Assembly: GCF_001510715.1 (NCBI RefSeq)
Contig: NZ_LMTJ01000001.1
Coordinates: 480,471-544,470, forward strand
DNA: 64,000 nucleotides
Origin: Bacillus sp. FJAT-29814
Lineage (GTDB): Bacteria; Bacillota; Bacilli; Bacillales; Cytobacillaceae
Reading direction: 5' to 3'
How positions within the stretch are numbered: the first letter of the stretch is position 1; each line of letters begins with the position of its first letter. Of the stretch, positions 56,881 to 64,000 are shown piece by piece. Made by a program: the position numbers and the translations under genes. The notes under the pieces were generated by a model that was given only the letters and a program-made list of their open reading frames with translations, was not told the DNA's origin and did no database searches.

Positions 56881-56914
56881 AGGACCGGAGGAACCAATGC
56901 ACTTCTCCGGTCCT
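56881..56914 (+). other. perfect 10-bp stem-loop at the start of the sigma-54 transcript
   Basis: AGGACCGGAG and CTCCGGTCCT with a 14-base loop, about 10 bases after the predicted start point and without a T run, so probably a stabilising or regulatory 5-prime UTR hairpin. Confidence 0.5.
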
Positions 56915-56946
56915 AGCCACTGATTTCAAAAGGAGGAATTGACGTA

Positions 56947-58503
56947 GTGAACGAAATTTCAGCCTTAAATCGTGTTGCCATTGGCGATATTATTCGGAGG
57001 ACAGCTTGGAAGCTTCCGGACAAAACCGCGATTGTTTCCGGAGATAAACGAATCAGTTATAAGGAGTTTAACGAGGATTGCAACCGCTTTGCCCATTACT
57101 TTTTGGACCTTGGTCTTCAAAAAGGGGATGCGGTGGCCACCATCTGCGGAAATTCATGGCAATTCCTGACCGCCATTTTCGGCATTGCCAAAGCGGGTCT
57201 TATCTGGGTTCCGATTAATCCTGGCGTGTCGTTTAATGAAAAGGCTTACATTCTATCGGAGGTGCAAGCAAAGGTTCTCCTGTGCGATGAAGTTTTTTTA
57301 CAAGGAAAAAAAGAAGAGTTCTCGAGTATTTGTCCTGAATTGCTGATTATTGGCTCTGGCGCGTCCGAAGCGGAAAAATTCGAAAATAGTCTGCTGGGGC
57401 GCCAGACTGATGAACCGGAAGTGGATGTCGCTGACCGGGACATTGCCCAGATCATGTTCACGAGTGGCACGACTGGTACACCGAAGGGCGTCCTGATTAA
57501 TCACCAAGCCGTATTCATCGCTAGTCTGGCCAATATTATTGAGGCCGGGATGGCCAGAGATGACATTGCGACCTTAATAATGCCAGTGTTCCACTGTGCC
57601 CAGCACACACTTGTCACATCCTTCTTCCATCTTGGCGCGACACTCGTCATAATCCCCGGGTTTGAACCGGAAGCATTCATGAGGACAGTAGAAAAAGAAA
57701 AGATTACCTGGATGTTTGGCCTGCCAATCATGTACCGGGCGTTTCTCTATCATCCGTCTTTTAAAAATTTTGACTTATCCAGCCTGAGGTACTGCCTATA
57801 TGCGATGGCGCCAATGGACAAGAACACGTTGGAAAAAGGGATCAATGAACTCGGCTGCCACTTTGGGCTTGGCTCCGGACAGACCGAGGTTTATCCAGCC
57901 ACTTGTGTGTTTAGACCGGAAGACCAGCTGCGCAAGTCAGGTCCATATTGGGGCTCGCCGTCCTTGATTACCGATATGGCGATTATGGATGATAACGGCA
58001 ATCTGCTTGGAAAAAATGAAGTCGGGGAAATTGTTCACCGCGGTCCGAACGTGATGGCCGGTTACCTCAATAATTCGGAAGAAACAAAGCGAGCCAGACA
58101 GTTTGGCTGGCACCATACCGGCGATTTGGGCTATATCGACGATGATGGCCTACTGGTGTTTGTTGACCGGAAAAAGGACATGATCAAAACCGGCGGTGAG
58201 AATGTAGCCTCTATTCAGGTGGAACAGGTATTGCTATCGTACCCCAAAATTTTAAATGCTGTTTGTGTCGGGCTGCCGCATGAGCGCTGGATTGAAGCGG
58301 TCACCGCGTTCGTCCTGTTAAAGCCGGGAGAGGAAGCGACAAAGGAGGAAATCATCGGGCACTGCAAACAACATCTCGGCGGGTTCCAGGTGCCGAAGGA
58401 GGTTGTGATTGTCCAAGAACTGCCAACGACCACCACAGGAAAAATTCAAAAGCATGTGCTGCGAAAGAATTACCATAACCTCTATTCCAATAATCCGGTA
58501 TAA
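56947..58503 (+). CDS. AMP-forming acyl-CoA synthetase, 518 aa
   Basis: A second adenylate-forming ligase: IMFTSGTTGTPKGVLINHQA, MPVFHCAQHTLVTSFFHLGA, FGLGSGQTEVYPAT, the core GWHHTGDLGYIDDDGLLVFV, RKKDMIKTGGENVA and the lysine TTTTGKIQKH. GTG 56947 follows AGGAGG. Expressed from the sigma-54 promoter at 56846 with the ligase that follows. Having three ligases in 10 kb suggests staged re-activation of degradation intermediates. Confidence 0.86.
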   Translation: MNEISALNRVAIGDIIRRTAWKLPDKTAIVSGDKRISYKEFNEDCNRFAHYFLDLGLQKGDAVATICGNSWQFLTAIFGIAKAGLIWVPINPGVSFNEKAYILSEVQAKVLLCDEVFLQGKKEEFSSICPELLIIGSGASEAEKFENSLLGRQTDEPEVDVADRDIAQIMFTSGTTGTPKGVLINHQAVFIASLANIIEAGMARDDIATLIMPVFHCAQHTLVTSFFHLGATLVIIPGFEPEAFMRTVEKEKITWMFGLPIMYRAFLYHPSFKNFDLSSLRYCLYAMAPMDKNTLEKGINELGCHFGLGSGQTEVYPATCVFRPEDQLRKSGPYWGSPSLITDMAIMDDNGNLLGKNEVGEIVHRGPNVMAGYLNNSEETKRARQFGWHHTGDLGYIDDDGLLVFVDRKKDMIKTGGENVASIQVEQVLLSYPKILNAVCVGLPHERWIEAVTAFVLLKPGEEATKEEIIGHCKQHLGGFQVPKEVVIVQELPTTTTGKIQKHVLRKNYHNLYSNNPV

Positions 58504-58517
58504 GGCAGGTGTTATGT

Positions 58518-60089
58518 TTGCAGAATTGGATTGTTCATAACGTATTGGCCCATGCCGCTGCCAAGCATCCCGACAAGCCGTTTTTACTATGTGAAGGAAA
58601 AAGTGTCACCTTTAAGGAACTGGATGAAATAACAGATGTTCTTGCATCTGGCCTTCTCAGACAAGGTTTTGCCAAGGGGGATACGGTGGCGATATTGGCG
58701 CTGAATCAATTGGAATGGCTGTACACCTATTTTGCGGCGGCAAAAATCGGTGTCGGTGTTGTCGCGTTGAATGCCCGATATCGCGAGAGTGAATTGGATT
58801 ATATGATCAACAACTCAAAGGCGAAGGGTATTGTCTCGATATCTGGCTATCAAGGCTTTGATTTTGCCCAATTTTTCGAAGGATTCCAGGAAAGGCTGCC
58901 TACTGTGGAAAGCTATATTTTCATCGGCGCCGGATTCCCTGGAAGTTTATCTTTTGAGAGTTTACTGCATGGTCCTGTTGACTTTGCAAAACTAACCGAT
59001 TCTAAACAAGCGGTGAAAGAGGATGATACCATCATTATCATCTATACCTCAGGGACGACGGGCAAGCCGAAAGGAACAATGATTACCAATCGCAGCATTC
59101 TCGAGTCGGCGAAGGCCCAGGCGGAACATTTGGCAGTCGGACCGGACGACTGTACTGTGGGAAGTTTGCCGCTAAACCACGTTGGTGGGATTACTTGTGC
59201 TGTTCATGCCCTGCTATACAGCCATGGGAGTATCGTGTTAGTCCCTGAATTTATTCCGGAAAAGGTGCTGCAAATCATTGACGAGACAAAACCAACGATT
59301 TTTGGCGGGGTGCCAACCATGTACTTGATGGTGCTGGGGCATAAAAATAGACGGAATTATGATTTAAGCTCCCTTAAAATCTGCATCGTTGGTGGATCCA
59401 ATGTCGAGCCTGAGCTATGTGAACTGATCGGTAACCATATTCCCGATGCCTCGATTATAAACCTTTATGGGTTAAGCGAATCATCCGGCGCATGTATTCT
59501 GACGAAACTGTCAGATCCGATAGAAAAAGTGCAGGAAAGCATCGGGGTGGCGATCGGGGATTTTAAGGTTAAGGTCGTTGACATGGAACAGAACGAGCTG
59601 CCTGTTGGTGAAATCGGTGAATTGGCGGTTAAAGGGATGTGCAGGGCTAAGGGGTATTTAGGGCTGGAGGAGGAAACGAAACTAACGTTTAATGGCGATG
59701 GCTGGCTATTCACCGGAGACATCGCCTATCTTGATCACAATGGATATGTCTATTATAAGGGCAGAAAAAAGGAAATGTACATCCAAGGAGGCTATAACGT
59801 TTACCCGGTTGAGGTCGAAAACGTTCTGTCGGCACATCCCAAAGTGGCCTATACAGCGGGGATTGGGGTTCCGGATCCGTTCTTGGGTGAGGTGGGGCGC
59901 TATTACATTATTTTAAGGGAAGGCACCGCAATGACGGAGGAAGAAGTGATTTCCTACTGTCATCAGCATTTGGCGGATTACAAGGTACCAAAACAAATAG
60001 TCTTTGTTACGGTGCTGCCACAGACTCCTGCCGGAAAAATTCAAAAATCTGTCCTCAAGCAGCAATACTTGGCACAGCTTCAAAAGTAA
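58518..60089 (+). CDS. AMP-forming acyl-CoA synthetase, 523 aa
   Basis: A third ligase, distinct from the other two: IIIYTSGTTGKPKGTMITNR, NLYGLSESSGACILTKLS, DGWLFTGDIAYLDHNGYVYY, KGRKKEMYIQGGYNVYPVEV and lysine in QTPAGKIQKS. TTG 58518 was preferred (AGGTG 6 bases upstream); GTG 58509 is an alternative that lies within the site. It lies 14 bases after the previous ligase and ends at a shared terminator. Confidence 0.86.
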   Translation: MQNWIVHNVLAHAAAKHPDKPFLLCEGKSVTFKELDEITDVLASGLLRQGFAKGDTVAILALNQLEWLYTYFAAAKIGVGVVALNARYRESELDYMINNSKAKGIVSISGYQGFDFAQFFEGFQERLPTVESYIFIGAGFPGSLSFESLLHGPVDFAKLTDSKQAVKEDDTIIIIYTSGTTGKPKGTMITNRSILESAKAQAEHLAVGPDDCTVGSLPLNHVGGITCAVHALLYSHGSIVLVPEFIPEKVLQIIDETKPTIFGGVPTMYLMVLGHKNRRNYDLSSLKICIVGGSNVEPELCELIGNHIPDASIINLYGLSESSGACILTKLSDPIEKVQESIGVAIGDFKVKVVDMEQNELPVGEIGELAVKGMCRAKGYLGLEEETKLTFNGDGWLFTGDIAYLDHNGYVYYKGRKKEMYIQGGYNVYPVEVENVLSAHPKVAYTAGIGVPDPFLGEVGRYYIILREGTAMTEEEVISYCHQHLADYKVPKQIVFVTVLPQTPAGKIQKSVLKQQYLAQLQK

Positions 60090-60095
60090 TAGGAA

Positions 60096-60132
60096 AACCA
60101 GCCGGATTTTCACAGACGGCTGGTTGTTTTTT
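60096..60132 (+). terminator. intrinsic terminator
   Basis: AACCAGCCG/CGGCTGGTT with a 12-base loop and T6 run, between convergent genes. Confidence 0.83.
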
Positions 60133-60133
60133 G

Positions 60134-61864
60134 TCATGTAGAGGTAAATTTTAATTCGAATTCCTCTTTAATCTCGTACTTTTTCATTTTTTGATAAAGG
60201 GAGGTGCGGCTGATTCCGAGAATTTTTGCGGCTTTTGTCCGGTTCCCTTTACTTTTGATTAATGCCTGAAGGATGATTTGTTTTTCTGTCTGATTAATGG
60301 ATTTTCTGTGGTTTAATATTGGATTCTGTTCCATTCCTTTCGGTGGTAAGAGCGTTGGTTCAGGTGAATGTAGCAGTGTAAGTGAGTTCGGCAGATGTTC
60401 CATGTCTATCCACTGGGATGGACTATAGTGAAAGGATCGTTCCAAGACATTCTCGAGCTGCCTGATATTGCCGGGCCAATGGTATTGTTGAAGCCAGTTC
60501 AATACATCCTGGGACACGCCGGTTATTTTTTTATTTGTTTTCTTGTTGAATTTATGGATGAAATGGCTGCACAAAAGCGGAATATCGTCCAAACGCTCCC
60601 GTAACGGCGGAATATGTATGTGGATGACATGAATTCGGTAGTATAAATCCTCACGGAATTCCCCATTGTGTACGAGTTCAGCTAGGTCTTTATTGGTTGC
60701 GGCGATGATCCGGACATTGACCTTGGTTGTTTTCGTAGCCCCTATTCTCTCAAATTCCTGGTCTTGTAGGACTCTTAACAGCTTCACTTGCATCGTCAGG
60801 GGCATGTCGCCAATTTCGTCAAGGAACAGAGTGCCGTTGTGTGCTAATTCAAATTTACCGGGTTTGCCGCCCTTTTTCGCTCCGGTAAAAGCGCCGTCAG
60901 CATAACCGAAAAATTCCGATTCCAACAGTTCTTCGGGAATGGCACCGCAGTTAATTTTTATAAAAGCACCTTTTCGCTCCGATAATTGATGGATTCCTTC
61001 AGCAATCAGCTCCTTTCCGGTTCCGCTTTCTCCGGTAATTAATACATTGGATAAAGATTTGGCGGCAATCGTAGCCTCATGCTTGAAGGCTTCCATTCGT
61101 TCATTAATCGAAACGACATTGGCAAACGGTTTTTCATCCTTGGCTATCCGGTACAGTTCGCCGCGATATTCATTAATATCCCGAAGGACAACCATCGCAC
61201 CTGTCATTTTATGCTGCACCTTAATCGGGATAAACGTGGCAATCACTGTGAATTGGTTAAAATGAATTCGTTTCAGTTCTTGAATTTCTCCGATATTCAT
61301 CGCTTCAATCAGCCATCTTCTGAATGGGGGAAGAAATCGGTCAATTGGTGCCGATAATAATTGCTTTCCATTTAATTGGAGGAGGTCTAGCGCTGTTTGA
61401 TTAAAGGTTGTTATTCGCAAATGATCATCGACGGATATGACCGCTTCCTGCAGGTTTTCCATCAATAGCTTCATCCTGTTCAAAGCATCTTCTAAGGCCA
61501 TCATATGGGAGTTTACCAAATCGGACTTTGACATAATCCCATAAACCTCTTGCTGGTTATCAAGAACAATGGCCTGACTGACATTTCCCTTGATCATGAT
61601 ATCCCTTGCTTCAAGTAACGATTGGTCCTTATTGATTGTGATAACGTTTTCATTTATGAGCGGCTTAATGGGAGCTTCGAGTGGCTGATTTTGCAGCAGC
61701 GCCCGATAAACTGAATATTTATGTAAAATTCCTACCAACTTTTTGTTATTCGTGATGCAGCTGATGTCGACGCGATTTTCCAAAAAGGCTTGAATGGCAT
61801 CGCGAATCGTGCTGTCGACGGATAAATTCACAAAATTGACGGTTGTGAAATTTCGAACCTTCAA
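60134..61864 (-). CDS. sigma-54-dependent activator: CBS pair, PAS, AAA+, Fis HTH, 576 aa
   Basis: Two CBS motifs (about 10-58 and 70-118, for example VYGIMSKSDLVNSHM) are followed by a PAS domain (about 128-235). The AAA+ domain has Walker A GESGTGKE (278-285), the sigma-54 contact loop GAFTGA (324-329) and Walker B TLFLDEIGD. The C-terminal Fis-type HTH is NRTKAAKILGISRTSLYQKM. It should turn on sigma-54 promoters on receiving a small-molecule signal. TTG start with AGGTGGAG upstream. Two sigma-54 promoters flank it. Confidence 0.92.
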   Translation of the reverse strand: MKVRNFTTVNFVNLSVDSTIRDAIQAFLENRVDISCITNNKKLVGILHKYSVYRALLQNQPLEAPIKPLINENVITINKDQSLLEARDIMIKGNVSQAIVLDNQQEVYGIMSKSDLVNSHMMALEDALNRMKLLMENLQEAVISVDDHLRITTFNQTALDLLQLNGKQLLSAPIDRFLPPFRRWLIEAMNIGEIQELKRIHFNQFTVIATFIPIKVQHKMTGAMVVLRDINEYRGELYRIAKDEKPFANVVSINERMEAFKHEATIAAKSLSNVLITGESGTGKELIAEGIHQLSERKGAFIKINCGAIPEELLESEFFGYADGAFTGAKKGGKPGKFELAHNGTLFLDEIGDMPLTMQVKLLRVLQDQEFERIGATKTTKVNVRIIAATNKDLAELVHNGEFREDLYYRIHVIHIHIPPLRERLDDIPLLCSHFIHKFNKKTNKKITGVSQDVLNWLQQYHWPGNIRQLENVLERSFHYSPSQWIDMEHLPNSLTLLHSPEPTLLPPKGMEQNPILNHRKSINQTEKQIILQALIKSKGNRTKAAKILGISRTSLYQKMKKYEIKEEFELKFTST

Positions 61865-61904
61865 ATAACTCCACCTCAGTTTTCGAAATATTTACACAAT
61901 TACC

Positions 61905-61933
61905 ATTATAAAGACCTTTTCTATATCTGACAA
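61905..61933 (-). promoter_or_regulatory. sigma-A promoter of the activator gene
   Basis: On the minus strand TTGTCA (61933-61928), 17 bases, TATAAT (61910-61905). The activator therefore needs no sigma-54 of its own. Confidence 0.65.
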
Positions 61934-61941
61934 CCAGCAAT

Positions 61942-61982
61942 TGTAAACTTCTGTAAACACCTGTTCATATTTATGTTCAGGT
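61942..61982. promoter_or_regulatory. possible UAS for the activator
   Basis: ACCTGTTCAT-ATTT-ATGTTCAGGT is a 24-bp inverted repeat (61959-61982) with two internal mismatches, preceded by two TGTAAAC copies ten bases apart (61942 and 61952). It lies 50-90 bases upstream of the sigma-54 promoter. Confidence 0.45.
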
Positions 61983-62030
61983 TGTTTTTTACAGGATTAT
62001 AACGGGCTGGCCCTAACAGTATGTTTTAGT

Positions 62031-62046
62031 TGGCACGTTACTTGCA
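62031..62046 (+). promoter_or_regulatory. sigma-54 promoter of the hydratase/biotin-carrier/AtuA operon
   Basis: TGGCACGTTACTTGCA, a perfect match to TGGCAC-N5-TTGCA, with GG (62032-62033) and GC (62044-62045) 10 bases apart. It is 41 bases before the GTG start. Confidence 0.88.
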
Positions 62047-62086
62047 TTATGAAAAAGTAGAAAGCTATTAAATGAGGTGAATCCAA

Positions 62087-62872
62087 GTGACCTATGAAAC
62101 GCTTCTTTACGATGAAGTAGAAGCTGTTGCCAAAATCACGTTGAACTTGCCGGAAATGCGAAATCCGTTGACTGAAACCTCGGCAAAGGAGCTCATAACC
62201 GCCATCAGGGCAGCGGATCTAAATCCGGACATCCGGGCAATCATTCTTACTGGTGCCGGAACTGCCTTTTCAGCCGGGGGAAATTTGAATGAATTTAAAA
62301 AGAATCTCTCAAAAACAGCCCCGGAGCTTTATTTTGAAGGGCGTGAAAGTACAGAACTGTTTAAGCTAGGGGCGGAGGTTACAACACCGCTTATTGCGAG
62401 TGTAAACGGACCTGCTTTAGGAGGTGGAACCGGTCTCGTTGCCATGTGTCACCTTGCAATTGCTTCCTCTGAAGCAAAATTGGGATTAACCGAGTTGCGT
62501 CTGGGGCTCGTGCCATTTGTAATTATGCCTTGGGTCCGTCGTGCAGTTGGCGAACGGAAGATGATGGAGATGATGCTGACTGCGGAGATTTATTCAGCAG
62601 AAAAAGCACGGGAATTGGGTCTCGTCCATCGGGTTGTGCCTCCAGAAGAGCTGGAAATGGAAACCTTGAAGCTGGCACGGCAGGTGGCAAACTTCAGCCC
62701 GCTTGCCGTCCAGCTCAGTTTGGACGCATTTTTTACAACGGAAGGCATGGATATGATGAAGGCATTTGATTACTTAACCAACTTGAGGTTGGTGTCGTTT
62801 ATGAGTGAGGACCTGAAGGAAGGCGCAAGTGCCTTTCTTGAAAAAAGACAGCCGAATTGGACGGGGAAATAA
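62087..62872 (+). CDS. enoyl-CoA hydratase-family protein, 261 aa
   Basis: A crotonase-fold protein: GTAFSAGGNLNEFKK (first oxyanion), VNGPALGGGTGLVAMCHLAI (second), LTELRLGLVPFVIMPWVRRA. The residue pattern differs from classical hydratases (no PGGGGTQRL loop), so it may act as a hydratase on a branched or terpenoid-like enoyl-CoA. First gene of the sigma-54 operon; GTG start after GAGGTGAATCCAA. Confidence 0.83.
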   Translation: MTYETLLYDEVEAVAKITLNLPEMRNPLTETSAKELITAIRAADLNPDIRAIILTGAGTAFSAGGNLNEFKKNLSKTAPELYFEGRESTELFKLGAEVTTPLIASVNGPALGGGTGLVAMCHLAIASSEAKLGLTELRLGLVPFVIMPWVRRAVGERKMMEMMLTAEIYSAEKARELGLVHRVVPPEELEMETLKLARQVANFSPLAVQLSLDAFFTTEGMDMMKAFDYLTNLRLVSFMSEDLKEGASAFLEKRQPNWTGK

Positions 62873-62967
62873 ATAATCTGTTTTTAAAATGGTCGCTGAT
62901 TTCGATTCGCCAATAGAGTGTATTTTAATTCAAAATTCAATTGAAATAAGGAAAGGAGGATATGTAA

Positions 62968-63186
62968 ATGACCGAAATTTTATCCGTAATGTCCGGAAAC
63001 GTGTGGAAAATCGAAGTAAAAGAAAACGACATCGTCAAAGAAGGCGATGTTCTGGTCATTTTGGAGTCGATGAAAATGGAAATACCAATTGAATCCACCC
63101 ATGCCGGTGTGATTGCCGAAATCAAGACAGCGGAAGGGGAGTTCGTCCAGGAAGGGGACGTTCTGGTCAAGCTGAAAACGGACTAA
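62968..63186 (+). CDS. biotin carboxyl carrier protein (single domain), 72 aa
   Basis: One biotinyl domain: ILESMKMEIPIE with biotinyl-lysine Lys36, flanked by two beta halves and the closing GEFVQEGDVLVKLK. Free carriers of this size serve multi-subunit acyl-CoA carboxylases, which fits the two carboxyltransferases at 49058 and 52455 and a biotin carboxylase presumably beyond the right edge. AAAGGAGGAT precedes the ATG. Confidence 0.88.
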   Translation: MTEILSVMSGNVWKIEVKENDIVKEGDVLVILESMKMEIPIESTHAGVIAEIKTAEGEFVQEGDVLVKLKTD

Positions 63187-63204
63187 GGAAAGGAGGAGCT
63201 TCTC

Positions 63205-64000
63205 ATGAAAACAGTTCGAATTGGTGCAGCCCAAGGCTTTTACGGCGATAGCATCGAGGCGGCCGTTGCCACAGCAGCAAAGGGAAATGTCCAATATCTT
63301 TGTTTCGATGCCCTCGCGGAATTGACGATGGCCATCCTCGTCAAAGATAAACGAAAAAATGAGCAAGCGGGCTATACCAAGGATTTGCCGTTGCAAATGA
63401 AGGCACTGCTGCCATTTGTAAAAGAAAAAGGTATTAAGCTGTTAACCAACGCTGGCGGCATCAATCCGCATGGCGCCCAGCAGGAAATTTTAAAAGTAGC
63501 GCGGGAAATGGGAATGAGCGGCTTAAAGGTCGCAGTGGTGACGGGGGACAATGTATTGGACCGAATCCCCGAGTTTCTTGAAAAAGGGTACCCGCTTAAC
63601 CATTTAGAAACAGGAGAAAACATCACCTCGGTTCAAGACAGGCTGGAATTTGCCAACGCTTATATTGGGGCCCAACCGATTGTCGAGGCGCTCCGGGCCG
63701 GCGCCGATATTGTGGTCACCGGCAGGACGACTGATACCGCCCAGTTTTTGGCGCCATTAATCTATGAATACGGATGGATGGAAGATGAATGGGATCAGCT
63801 GGCGAGCGGGATTTTTATGGGGCATTTGCTCGAGTGCTCTGCTCAATCGACAGGGGGCAATTTCAGCGGCAACTGGCAGCAGATTGAAGGCTTTGACAAG
63901 ATGGGTTATCCGATTGCCGAGGTCGCTGAAAATGGTGAGTTTATCATCAGTAAAGTGGAAGACCAGGGCGGATTGGTCACGATAGATACCGTGAAAGAAC
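63205..64000 (+). CDS. AtuA-like (DUF1446) protein, N-terminal part, runs off the edge
   Basis: ATG 63205 with AAAGGAGGAGC. The 265 visible codons are open to the right edge. KTVRIGAAQGFYGDSIEAAV, ALAELTMAILVKDKR, LLTNAGGINPHGAQQEI and GADIVVTGRTTDTAQFLAPL match DUF1446/AtuA of acyclic terpene utilisation, a protein required for but of unclear role in citronellol/geraniol breakdown. Its presence supports a terpenoid or branched-acid pathway. Confidence 0.83.
   Translation, partial: MKTVRIGAAQGFYGDSIEAAVATAAKGNVQYLCFDALAELTMAILVKDKRKNEQAGYTKDLPLQMKALLPFVKEKGIKLLTNAGGINPHGAQQEILKVAREMGMSGLKVAVVTGDNVLDRIPEFLEKGYPLNHLETGENITSVQDRLEFANAYIGAQPIVEALRAGADIVVTGRTTDTAQFLAPLIYEYGWMEDEWDQLASGIFMGHLLECSAQSTGGNFSGNWQQIEGFDKMGYPIAEVAENGEFIISKVEDQGGLVTIDTVKE

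Noticed and set aside
1..64000. Insertion sequences or prophage genes
   Set aside because: No transposase, integrase, recombinase or phage structural protein was recognisable in any long frame.

Overview
The window is chromosomal DNA of an endospore-forming member of the Bacillaceae (low to moderate G+C, strong AGGAGG-type ribosome sites, many TTG and GTG starts). Supporting genes are an SspH-type spore protein, a SleB/CwlJ-type wall hydrolase, a sporulation-type asparagine synthetase, lipoproteins with Gram-positive lipoboxes, and CcpA-type cre sites. The genus cannot be fixed from the sequence alone. No transposase, prophage, CRISPR array or tRNA was recognised. Most of the left third and middle is ordinary chromosome; two long stretches are accessory catabolic regions.

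1-9.6 kb: the end of a SIS-domain sugar-phosphate protein, trhO, small hypotheticals, a cysteine desulfurase gene with a large internal deletion, a hydrolase, an FbpA-like small protein, a divergent EamA transporter/cysteine dioxygenase pair, a frameshifted small gene, and an 867-residue fusion of a Baeyer-Villiger monooxygenase with an HSL-type esterase.

9.9-25.5 kb: a catabolic island. OrtA/OrtB (2-amino-4-oxopentanoate thiolase) and a class III aminotransferase are followed by a GntR/UTRA regulator, a PotABCD-like ABC importer (second permease frameshifted in a T8 run), a four-polypeptide HcnABC/opine-dehydrogenase-like flavoenzyme set, a DUF1904 tautomerase-like protein, a class I/II aminotransferase, a D-amino-acid aminotransferase, a second DadA-like oxidase and a fumarylacetoacetate-hydrolase-family enzyme. 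Near-identical AT-rich palindromes beside the regulator, before the importer and before the last four genes tie it into one regulon. The substrate is unknown; the enzyme set points to import and oxidation of an imino or D-amino compound feeding 2-amino-4-oxopentanoate and/or acetylpyruvate.

25.6-48.8 kb: a short, self-contained SRP-like RNA with its own promoter and terminator, directly followed by a stand-alone ftsZ (probably a paralogue of the division-cluster copy). Then TerC and hemolysin-III membrane proteins, a helix-turn-helix/coiled-coil/J-domain protein beside a ParB-like protein, a 20-21 bp repeat array, spore genes, a frameshifted sirtuin, DUF429, a CPBP protease, asnO, a thioesterase, cydAB, an ECF-sigma operon that also carries two orphan peptide-type permeases, a hydrolase, a SleB-like protein, and hydroxypyruvate isomerase with tartronate-semialdehyde reductase.

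48.9-64 kb: an acyl-CoA catabolic region. A six-gene operon (two carboxyltransferase subunits, acyl-CoA ligase, enoyl-CoA hydratase, MDR and SDR oxidoreductases) is preceded by a TetR-type palindrome, and a second such palindrome lies inside it. Two further ligases and, on the far side of a CBS-PAS-AAA+ activator, a hydratase/biotin-carrier/AtuA-like operon are each preceded by a consensus sigma-54 promoter. The layout resembles carboxylation-dependent degradation of a branched or terpenoid acid; it runs off the right edge.
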